Assembly (NCBI GenBank): GCA_012295275.1
Contig: CM022667.1
Coordinates: 8,705,038-8,765,037 of the forward strand
Direction: 5' to 3'
Length of the DNA: 60,000 bases
Source of the DNA: Chrysomallon squamiferum
Lineage: Eukaryota > Mollusca > Gastropoda > Neomphalida > Peltospiridae
Of this stretch, positions 24,401 through 36,400 are shown piece by piece; position 1 is the first letter of the stretch; each line of letters begins with the position of its first letter. The notes under the pieces are model-generated. The model searched no databases, had not been told where the DNA came from, and was given only the letters and a program-made list of their open reading frames with translations. Made by a program: the position numbers and the translations under genes.

Positions 24401-27400
24401 GGTAACTAGTATAACTAATGTTATTATTATACATATTTTTATTATTATTATTATTATTATGTTACTATTAATAGTAGTGGTGGTAACAGTAGTATAGTTA
24501 ATGTTATTATTACACGTAATGTGCTATTACACGTATTGTTATTATTACACTTATTGTTATTATATGTATTGTTATTAAATGTTATTATTACACGTATTGT
24601 TATTAATTATTATTACATGTATTGTTATTAATTGTTATTATTACACGTATTGTTATTAAATGTTATTACACATATTGTTATTGTTATTATTACATGTATT
24701 GTTATTAATTGTTATTATTACACGTAATGTTATTATTACACGTGTTATTATTACACGTAATGTTATTATTACACATGTTGTTATTATTACACATATTGTT
24801 ATTATTACACGTATTGTTATTATTACACATGTTGTTATTGCGCAGCGTGTGACGTGTGTGCTGAAGCTGCCACTCTGCACTGTCCAATGTGTGATAACAA
24901 AAACCTGTGTGCGAACTGTGATGAGAAGTGGCACAAACACCCGAAGAGACTGACTCACGTGCGCACCACAGTGCCTCCGCAGCCATCTCCCGAAGTACGC
25001 TCGAACAACATCGACATTCAAGGCGAGTACGGCATCAAAGCGTTGCCACCCAAAAAACCGGTGTTCCCACCAAACACGCCCAGGTAATTTTTAGATTGTC
25101 ATATTTTTTACTTTCTTAGGTTTTTTTTTTTTTTTAATTTACAGACGAATGTAACATCACAAACACACCATCATGTAAAAATATGCATTCACTGGCGTAC
25201 ATATACATTGAGGGGAAAAAAACATGCAGACTTGCCCAGACAGTAACACTCACAGACAGATGGACAGAAACAGACACATGAACACACACACAACGAAAAT
25301 ATTAAAAACCCCATTAAAAAGAGTTATTCCAAGAAAATACCATCACAGAAAACACATAAATTTTAACCTGTCAACAAAACCCTATTTTAATTTTTATTTT
25401 TAATTATTGTTACTTCACAATCAGAATCCATTTTTTTAAATATATTTTTTCAGAACTGCCCAATCTGTAATTTCCAGAGGATTAACAACAACAGCTGTAC
25501 AGTCTAACTCTGTAAGTTTGTGAGTCATATCAATACATGCAGTTCATCTTTAGAAAGTATCTCTGGTCCTAGTATAGTAATCTTTGGTTTGGTAACTTTA
25601 GATAGTGAACTGACACTGAGATATTTAAGAATTTCTATTTTAAAAGTAAAATGTAACATTCTTTTTTCATTATTGTTAAAATCTAAATTAATCATTTTTA
25701 TTATATTTATTTAAGTGTTCATGCAAGGTTAACTTTTTTTGATTTAGCAGATTAATTTAATATTTTAAGCCTAATGTCAAAATTACTTCTTAAAATATTA
25801 ATATTAATCAAATTTATTATAGAATCAATATTAATTTAATTACAGAAAACTAAATTAACCTAATTTATTACTGAACTCAAAACCTTGTCTAATTTAATGA
25901 TAGTAATTTAAATCTGGAAATCGATATTAATTTAATTATTGAAATCAAGACAAATCTAGTTTATTATAGAAATCAAGATCTAATTTATTATTGAAATCAA
26001 GATCAATCTAATTTATTATAGAAATCAAGATTAATCTAATTTATTACTGAAATCAAGATCAGTCTAATTTATTATAGAAAAGATCAGTCTAATTTATTAT
26101 AGAAATCAAGATTAATCCTAGTTGTTACAGAAATCACAATTAATCTAAATAATCAGAGAAGGTAATGCGAGTATTGTACAAGCTGTATCTCTGTTTGGTA
26201 TAATCCTGGTTATTCTTTGTGTTTAGACTGTCACTGTTAGCACGTCTGCTCCAAACAACCTGCCCAACTTTGAATGTCTGGATGTGAAGAGCACTGACAG
26301 CATTCAAGATTCAGGCCAGCAGATGGATCTGGGACACTCAAATCAGATCAAGTCTACAGATCCAAGTCAGATCAAGTCGCCTGATTCAGCAGGCCAGAGA
26401 CCTGAAATTCCTGATCGACGTCTGAAACCTCAGTGTGGAGTTCCTCTTACAAAGACTGGCACCACTGTGACTCAGAGTCAGTATGGTACAGCTGTACCTC
26501 AGAGTCAGTATGGTACAACTGTACCTCAGAGTCAGTATGGTACAACCATACCTCAGAGTCAGTATGGTACAACCGTACCTCAGAGTCAGTATGGTACAAC
26601 TGTACCTCAGAGTCAGTACGGTACATTTGTACCACAGTCCCGGTACCAGTCTGTGTATCATCCTCCTGAACTCAACTCAAATGTAAATTCCAACATTCAG
26701 TACGCACAGATTCCTCAGCTTGTTTCAAGTGCTGCTGCTCCAGCACACACTGTGACGTCAGAGTTGAAGAAAGCACGTCCATCGTCAGAGTCGTACAGCT
26801 CGGCCAGTGTGAGCCACTTGAAGAGGAGTTCCGATCCTATGACGTCAGCTTCAGGGGCCGCAGATCGCCAGAGTCCGCTTCATCGGCGCTCAAACTCGGC
26901 AGCAGCACAGTCAGGTTTCTACACACTGCCAGGACGGTCTGCTGCAGCTTCCGGCAGCACGACATCAAAACTGCTAGCCAAGATAATGCAGATTCCAGAC
27001 CCGGAAAAAAGGCGATCCAGGTGTGAAATAAATATTGTCACTTTGGAAGATGAAATGGAAGATATTGAAAAGGAGCTGAATACAATTATTGAGGAAGATG
27101 AAAACTTTCATGAAAATGTTGAATTTACTAGTTTGAACAAGAAAAAGGGAATGCTGTTAAGAGAGAGAAAAAATCTTCAGAGATACCTCGAAGAGATGGA
27201 CAGGATGCCTACATCAAATGTACCATCATCTGTGCCACAGGAAATCTTTTACCCTCCTTCAATTATGTGTTCCAACATTCCTGTGAGTCCTCCAGGAACC
27301 AGACCCCAACAGTTTGTTCCCAGATCAGAACCATCAGCTTTAGCGAGGACATCAGAAATGCTTGACAAAAACTCTTCCCAGATAATTGATCCTAACAGCT

Positions 27401-30400
27401 CAGTCTACTCAGCCGTGGATTATCCACCAGCTGCCTCTCAAGCTCCAGCTCAGGCAGGTGGATACAATGTTCAGCAGCCAGCAGGTGTTGTACCTGCACA
27501 TCTGTACCCTACACTTCCAGCCCAGAACCTGCTTCAGCAAGGACAGGTTGCTGGTGCTGGTCAAGCTCTGCAGATTCCACTAGACTCCACCGTTCCTGCA
27601 GTCGCTGAAGAACAGATGCTGCACACTGGTCAGAAGCAGCCAGCAGGAGCCACAGCTGCAGCAAAACAGACAGAAAAACAAAACGGTATGTGTGACCTGT
27701 CACTTGTTACGAAGCTCTTTAAACACCTCACATGTAGAGACTTCAGTCAAACATTCCAACAAGCACATCTATCAGTGGCATATATCCCAGCAGAAAGAAT
27801 CACTTTTTGTAAAGCTGTTTTTAATGAAATTGAAATAAAAAACCGAAAGATGTTACTTCTGCTGACTTCATTAGCATTTCTAGTAACTGAAGCCTGAGTA
27901 ACAACTTAAGACTTAAAAACATTCTCTTCATCAGACAGAAGAAAAGATCAAAGATAATTAATAGGCCAGAATCAAAGTTTTGTTTAGCAACACAATAAAT
28001 AGAATAAAATAAATTGAAACAACTAATTATCTTCTCAGTCTGCCCTAAATAATCAACAGTTGGTCTGTAAACATTTGAAAATCCATAACTAAATAATTTA
28101 ATAATTTGACAATCTGTAATTTAATAATTTCATGTGTAGCCAGATAATCTGATATTCTGTAATCAAATAATTTCGTAATAATTTCATAATCCGTGACTAA
28201 CTAATCTGATAATCCATTATAACCTGTTACAGTCCTTTTTCTGTTCTTGTTGTCAGCTGTTCCGCAGCTGTCCACAGGACTTCCTGGTTTTCAGAAGAAG
28301 TGGCACTGTGAGCACTGTACCATGATCAATGAGCCAGGCACTCGGGTCTGCAAAGTGTGTCACAAGACCAGCGATAAACCAGCCTTCATCGAGGAGGCAG
28401 CGAAGTCCACAGCAGCAGCAGAGAAAACAACACCGGAAGATGAGGAAACTGCCGTTGTTCAGAGTGGGCGAAGAATCGCCAAATTCCATGACGAGGTACG
28501 GAACAGTATTTTCCCAGATGGGTAATAATGTGAACCACTGTGACTTCAGCTTCTTTTTCTCTTCTTATTTCATTATTTCGTTATTTTGCTACGATCAGTC
28601 CATTTACTCTTTTATCAAGAACATTTGTTGTTCATCCTACAGCATTCGTTATTCCAGCCAGGACAATGTCAACAATATTTGCATTTCCAACAAGAATGTA
28701 TTTTCCCTGTCTGGAACAGTCACTGTTCCATAAAGAACAGTTGTTCTTGAAACAAGAACATTCGTTGTTCTGTAAAGAACTTTTGTTGTTCCGTGCAGAA
28801 CTTCAGTTTTTCAAGCAACAGCATAGTGAATGTTTATTCATAAATCTAGACAACTCATTGTACCACCAAGAATATTTACCATTCAATCCAAAATTGTTTG
28901 TTCTTTCATAAATTATGATACTTTAGTACATGGTCTGCAGAATTTTGTGAGAAAGTTTGTTAACAAACATACATTATGTCAGGATTTGGTCCCAGCTGAA
29001 TTCAGATTTCTTCCGTTTCAGATTTACTATGAGAAGCTTGAAGCTAAAAGGAAGTTTGAGGAGTTACAGAAAAATGAAGCTGCAGCAAAGAAGAATGAAG
29101 CAAATGTTTCTAGACCGGGAAAGAAACCAGACGATATTCCTTCTCAGTCAGCTTCCAAGAAAAACTTGTACCCACAGTTACCTCCCTATCAGGTAAATCT
29201 TTTATCTCTGTGCTATTTGAGAATCTTACATGAAAGTTACCACTTCACATTTTTATTTTATATCTGTGAATTTTGGATAACAGTTATCTTTTCATGGTTT
29301 AAGGAAATAAAGTTTTCCCTTTTCATATCATAAAATTAAAAACAACAGAGATAAACCTTTAATACTGGCATCATTATTACATAAAAATATGTTTGGTTCT
29401 TCATTCATTATTTTATTCTTCTTAAATCATATTTTTCTGAGTCATAGATCATTTAATATACATTGACCATTTTCTTTAATTAAAAGAAAAAAAATCCACC
29501 ATAAGCAATAACTTAGTTTGTATGGCATTGTATTTATTTTTTGTTTTGTTTTGTTTAATTTAATTTGTATAATCACTGTTAGACTTGGGCTTATTTAAAA
29601 ATATTTAACTTCAGAACTTAATAACATGTAATGTAAAATGCAGAGAATTAGATACTTAAAAAAAAAAAAAATAGGAACATGAAATAGTATAATAATTAAT
29701 GTTGGTTTAATTCATTAATCACAGCTTTTCTTATTTCATATACCTGTTATAAAAACGAAAAAAAAAAAAAAGAAATCTATATATTGGATTTTTAATTAAT
29801 TATTGACCTTAAAATACACATTTTGTATCTATAATAAGGGTTTGATTTGTGTTTCAGGAAATTGAAAAAACTCAGCCTTCGCCTCCTGCTGTGCAGCTGA
29901 AACGTGACCTGTCTTTGGGCAGCTTGAGCAGTGGCAGTGATTCGCTTCAAGATAAGAGGGCCAGTTTCCAAGAGAAGATGGAGTACATTGCGTACCAGAA
30001 GCTGATAAAACAGATGCAGGTAGACGGAGCAGATGCTGTCCAGCTGTTTAAGGTAAAACAAACGTTTAAAGAATTTTAAAATTAATTTCAGTTGGTTTTA
30101 ACTCTTTGGACAGCTGATAGCAGCTCTGTTAGGAGGAGATAGGTACACCAGCACTACACAACACCATTCACATCTGATTTCATAAAGTTTATAAAATTGA
30201 ACAGAATACAGAGGGTTAGTTTACTGGGTTAAGCATTACTCTTTAATGTTATTTTGAGTTTTATATTTTGTATTGATGCAAATAAAATGCAGTTAACAGA
30301 TAAAATGTAGCTTGATAATTGTGTAAATGTTTCGGTCAGTTTTAATACATTTGAAATATCTGCATCATGTGTCATGTATACTTTTTTCTTTGACTGGTGA

Positions 30401-33400
30401 ATAATTTTAATTTTATTTATTTGTTTATTTATTTATTTATTTATTTTTTATTTTTTTTATTTTTTCCAATCAGTTCTTCATTAAATAAAGTCCTCTACTT
30501 TCATGTTTTGTGGAAAATATTAAACTTTTGTTGTTTTTAATTGGAACTGCCTTTTTTGATATCAGACAGTTATTATTCCTTTGAACCTTAGAAATCCAAA
30601 TTTAAAAAAAAAAAAAAATAATAAAAAAAATAATAATAATAATAATTTTTTACTCATGCAGCTAATTATACTCACCACCAGATCTGCTTAAAGAGGCTGA
30701 AAAAAAAAAAAAAAAATCTTTGAAGTTCAGTCTATGCAGTACCATATGTCTGCATGAGTTCTAGATCCAAAGAGTTAATATAAAAATTATTGCAGGCATT
30801 AGAATTAATTACGTTTATACATTTATACATTTAGGCTGCAGAAAACGCAGGGTACGAGTTTGATGTGACTGAAATTGCCTTAGAAATCTGCAACTGGAAC
30901 CACTTGCTTGTTCTCAACTGGCTGCACACAAACTGGAAACACATGGTTGCCCAAGTCATAAAGAATGTCCAGCTGGCAGTCGACAATCTGGATGTGAACG
31001 ATGTTGGTGTCATGTCTGAAGACGAAGCTGCGATGGCGCTGAAAGAAATGAGAGGAAACGTAGAACAGGCCACTGGAAAATGTCTGCAGTGGCGAAAGAC
31101 TCTGGTGTGTATATTAAACCATCTCATCCACTCACTTTTGCATATTATTCATGCACTTACTCTCGCTCATTTATTCATTTATTCACTTACTCACAAACCA
31201 TTCGTGCACTTAAATACAACCCATTTATTCACTTACTCGCAACCCATTTATTTATTCACATACTTGTAACCCATGTATTCACTTACTCACCACCCATTTA
31301 TTCACTTACTCACAACTCATTCACTTACTTATATCACATTTATTCACTTCAATTTCTTTCTTTTTTTCCACCTACTTTTCATGCATTCATTCACATGCTT
31401 CTCACACGTTTATTTCATCATGGATTATTCATTTTCCCATTCAAGAACGATTAATTCACTGAATTATTCACTCATTTATTCAGTACGCGGATGTGAACAG
31501 TGACCAGATGTATGCCCGGGAAGAAGTGCTGGATGCCATGTTCAGAGAGAAGGGAAACAAAGAAAAGGTCGTCCACTATCTGCAGGTTTTGAAAATTACC
31601 CCGTTTGTCGATCGAGTCTGGAATGGCGCCCTGGAGAGCATCGACTTCGCAGACAAGATACTCAACACCAGCTGCAACAGTGTGCCAACTAGCATCATCC
31701 ACCACAGAGAGTTTCAGGACCAGATAAAAGATAAGACGATTGATTTAGAGGTTAGTTCTTACATAAGATTCTGCATGTGTGTGATTTTTGTATATATATG
31801 TGTGCATGTGTCTGTGTGTTATTTGTATGTATTTGTTCATGTTTGTATCAATGTTTTGTGTTTGAGGGGTAAATGAATGTCACTGTTCATATATTTTGGG
31901 GCGAAAGTGTGTTTGTGAGTGGCTGTGCTATATCTGTATTTATTTTTATTTTATGAGTTTGATTTTTCTCTGTCAGCATTTTAATTTGATCTTCATTATT
32001 TTGTTATTTCAGATTGATTGATTGATTGATTTATCTGTTTGTTATTTTATTTTATTTATTTATTTATTTTTTTAAATTTATTTATCTGGGTCATTCCGTG
32101 TCAAATCACCCAAAAAAAAAAGAAATTTAAACCCGACCGTCTCAGATTTTTATAAAACTTGGTATACTTGTTGACTGGGATCCCACAGCACCAAATATGA
32201 AATGTTAGCCCAATCAGACCAGTGGTGTGGGAGATATGGCCCACCGAATTTTGAGATTTTTGCCAAAAATGGGTGTGACCACCAACCTTAAAACCCTCAT
32301 ATCTCAGGAACTACTGGGCCAATCTTCATAAAATTGGTATTGTTAGAAAGGCAAAATGACAAGGATTCCAAATCTGCCATTTTTGTTTAGTTTGGAAAAT
32401 ATTGGAGTACCTTGACCTTTTGACCTTTGCTATGACCTTGAAATTGACCGTGTGGATCACGTGATCTTGAGATGACCTTTATTGAAATTTAATCTCCCAC
32501 ATGTTAACTAAAACATATAAAAGTTTCCTGGGTGTAATATTTTTTGTTTAGCCACAATATAGATTTAAAAAATGCACATACATGAAAATAACACCTTTTC
32601 AGCCATTAACATCTGATTAACTAAAACCTGAATGATCAATTCTGGATGCTAGGGATCACCATCTTTCTTGATCATCGAGTAAGACATTGTAGGCCTACAT
32701 GTATGCATAAAGTTCACATAAATTTGAGAGAGCTAGGTGTTTCTGATGCTTAACCTTCTCACCATGTTTGTTTCAAATGCTCACTGTATCCTTCATTCCC
32801 AAACACATTCTACTGTTCTCATCACTTTCATAAAATTGGATTATTTCCTCCTTCAATTCATTGTCCTTTCAATGGTAAAGGGTGACAAAATCAAGATTTG
32901 CACACATTCTGGGTAGGATTCAGACATTAAGATGTCATTTTAATGTTACTGTAGCTGATGCTAGTTTTTTTCTGTCCTTTCATTCATTTACTGGAATGTG
33001 CTAGTTAATGGAGTTTGACAGGAGTTTCGCCTAAACTCAACAGAATAGAATTCAAATCAAAGTCCTTTTCTGGGGAAACAACAACCAGCGGTTTGTCTGG
33101 CAAGTTATCACCAATTTCTCCCATGGTAATACCACCCATACTAAAGCCATCCTCTGCAGGACCTTTGATTTCTGAAGGGTAATCAGACAGTCACAGCACA
33201 ACTTGTCTCCTGGCACTAGTGTCTTTGGAGGATTTACTAAGCATTTGTAAGTGCCCATGCTAACAATTCTTAAAGATCTAGTGCGTGCTTGCTCAGGGTG
33301 GCGATTAAGGGGATCACAACAGTTTTTCTGCGATGTTGAAAATTTGATGAAAAATTCTTGTTCATGATACTCTTGATGTCCTGTGTTTTGATCCCACTTC

Positions 33401-36400
33401 AAAGAGTGAGGAGTTCGACTTCCTCAGTTTTCCATACACTTCGCAACAACTCCTTTTTGATATGATGGTGTTGATAACACACATTTTCAGGAGAGTTAAA
33501 GCTGCAGTTAGCCCTGGAAGAAATAAGGATTTTCAGTATTGGCCTGCACCTTCAATTCAATAGAACAAAGTCAGTGCTTTCCTAAATATTAAATCAAATC
33601 CTGAAACCCTTTCAGTAAAGTTAAGCGGGTCATAAAATGGCAGCAGAGTACGTGTTATTGCCAAAGGCCCACAAGTCTTGGGCACTTATGTCAATCTTCT
33701 AAAGTATAAATCACAGTTTATTAAGGTGAAGTAGACCGTGTTCATACTCTGTGCCGTCTGATGACGTCTGATTTCAGACTGGGTTGTACTGTTGTTGACT
33801 GAAACCTTGTTCAAAACCAATGGCAAGGCCCACATGACATGATAAAATTACTTAATAGGTTTTATGAAATAAAAATATTGTTTATATATCAACATCTGAC
33901 ATTGTGTCCAACTTAAAAAGCTTCAGATTGTCAAAGAAATGCAGATGAAGAAACTTCTTTGTCTTAAACTTCTAATTGCCATGTGTTCAATAGGGATTGC
34001 ACCAGGGAATCTAAAGGAGTTCCTGACCTGCCTGAAGAATCACTTCCTGTTAACCCTTTGAGCCTGATTGTGTAGAACATGTCATGCCATTTAGCATCTT
34101 TTCAGATCCTTCAGGCATTCCTTCAGACATGTCAGGTGGGTTTTAACTCCAAAGATGAGTTTTTAGTCTCAGAAAAAATGTACATTGTAATGCATTGTAT
34201 CAATCATCCATGCAGGTATGCATTTTTTTAAATCTCTATTATGGCTGAACAAAAAATATTATACCCAGGAAACTTTTATATGTGAACTTTATGCATACAT
34301 GTAGGCCTACAATGTCTTACTTGATGATCAAGAGAGATGGTGATTCCTAGCATCCAGAATTGATCATTCAGGTTTTAGTTAATCAGATGTTAATGGCTGA
34401 AAAGGTGTTATTTTCATGTATGTGCATTTTTTAAATCTATATTGTGGCTAAACAAAAAATATTACACCCAGGAAACTTTTATATGTTTTAGTTAACATGT
34501 GGGAGATTAAATTTCAATAAAGGTCATCTCAAGATCACGTGATCCACACGGTCAATTTCAAGGTCATAGCAAAGGTCAAAAGGTCAAGGTACGCCAATAT
34601 TTTCCAAACTAAACAAAAATGGCAGATTTGGAATCCTTGTCATTTTGCCTTTCTAACAATACCAATTTTATGAAGATTGGCCCAGTAGTTCCTGAGATAT
34701 GAGGGTTCTAAGGTTGGTGGTCACACCCATTTTTGGCAAAAATCTCAAAATTTGATGGGCCGTATCTCCCACACCACTGGTCTGATTGAGCTAAAATTTC
34801 AGATTTGGTGCTGTGGGATCCCAGTCAACAAGTATACCAAGTTTCATAAAAATCTGAGACGGTCGGGTTTAAACCATTGGGTGATTTGACACGGAATGAC
34901 CCATCTGTTTGTTTCTTTTTTCTTTATATATTTATTGATTTGTGTTTATTTCTGTTCTGTTCTTTATTTATTTATGTGTTTATTAATTTATTTATTTATG
35001 GGTTTATTTATTTATTTATTTATGTGTTTATTAATTTATTTATTTTTGTGTTTATTAATTTATTTATTTATGGGTTTATTAATTTATTTCTTTATGTGTT
35101 TATTAATTTATTTATTTTTGTGTTTATTAATTTATTTATTTATAGGTTTATTAATTTATTTATTTTTGTGTTTATTAATTTATTTATTTATGTGTTTATT
35201 AATTTATTTATTTATGGGTTTATTTATTTATTTATGCATTTATTAATTAATTTATTTGTTTGTTTGTTTGTTTTTTTGCGTGTTGCTCAGAGACGCACAC
35301 GGATGATACTAGTGGAGGGGAATCTACAGAGCTGGGGGAGGGCACAGACAGTCCTCAAGATCCTGGACAATGACCTGGAGAACATGGACCAGAAGAGCGA
35401 GATACAGCTAGAAGACATCATCGAGGCTGTGAGGAACTGTCAAGATCGGCGAAACTCTCTCTTGTACCTGCAGAGGGAATGTCTGATTTGCTATTGCAAA
35501 TTTCCCATTTCTAAGGTAGACAACTCCGACTGCCAGTTATTTATTATCTCCCCTTACTAAAATATAAATATATAATTTGGTGCAGGTGAAAGTTCTTAAG
35601 ACAAAATTCTAATTCAAATATTATGAAAATACTGTATTTAAAACTCGTAAAGGATAAAAAAAAAAAACATTTACTGAAAGGACTTGCCTCTTTATATTTT
35701 AGAAGCATTTCTGAAGTTTATTTCTATTCTATTCCATTAAAGTAAAGTGAAATTAAAAAGAAGATAATGGAACCTTGTTGTTTATAAATGTTTGACATGA
35801 TGTTGTTGTTGTTGTTGTCTACAGATGAGAAGCCTGACATTCTGTCAGTGTCAAATGTGTGTTGAGTGCTTCAAACAGAACTTTGCTGTCGTAATTCGGG
35901 AGAAAAACGTTCGAGACTGGAACTGTCCCATCTGCAATAATCCAGACATGGAGGATCAAAGCACTGCGTCTGACTACATTGCCTTCCTTGGCCTATTGGT
36001 TTGTGTCTCATTCTCATCTCTGTTTATTGTTTATCACTGAGAATCCTACAGGAGTATTTAATTGTTATGAACAACTCAAATGTTTCCAGAGAAATTTAAA
36101 ACGTCACAGATCTGTCAATATATATTTTCAAAACATTTCAAATTAAATAATTTTTATTTATATCCACTGTTGAAAAAGATATGAGGTTATTTCTGTTACC
36201 TCTTCTTTGTTGGGGACCTATTTCCAGCCAGTTTCAGTTTAGATATTTTTATCAACAATGGGAGAACAAGGGTGTAATTAATATTGATTTAGATAATTTT
36301 ATCAACATTTGAAACTTCTATCTGACCAGGACCTACATTATTTTAATTTCAATATTTATATCAGCAGATAAAGTTACTGAAAGGCCAGTGACCTATTTGA

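Larger units (their letters stand above)
32088..34902. mobile_element. DNA transposon with ~630-bp terminal inverted repeats
   Basis: The ends read GGGTCATTCCGTGTCAAATC inward on both strands, and the arms 32088-32720 and 34278-34902 are near-identical reverse complements. ATCT flanks both sides (32084-32087 and 34903-34906), an apparent 4-bp target duplication. The unique core (about 32721-34200) has no intact transposase; a 116-codon minus frame with a Cys/His pattern lies at 33052-33402. At 34210-34280 a piece of the arm is duplicated. It is probably a non-autonomous or decayed element. I cannot assign the superfamily; several have 4-bp target duplications (for example Chapaev, Sola, Academ). 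Confidence 0.9.

Noticed and set aside
24656-24986. Frames rich in Cys-Asn-Asn and Ile-Thr-Arg
   Set aside because: Products of the ACACGTATTGTTATT repeat fused to shadow frames of RNF31 exon 6.
26386-26686. Several antisense and alternate frames over the RNF31 repeat
   Set aside because: Shadows of the 27-bp coding repeat; the unit length is a multiple of three so every frame stays open.
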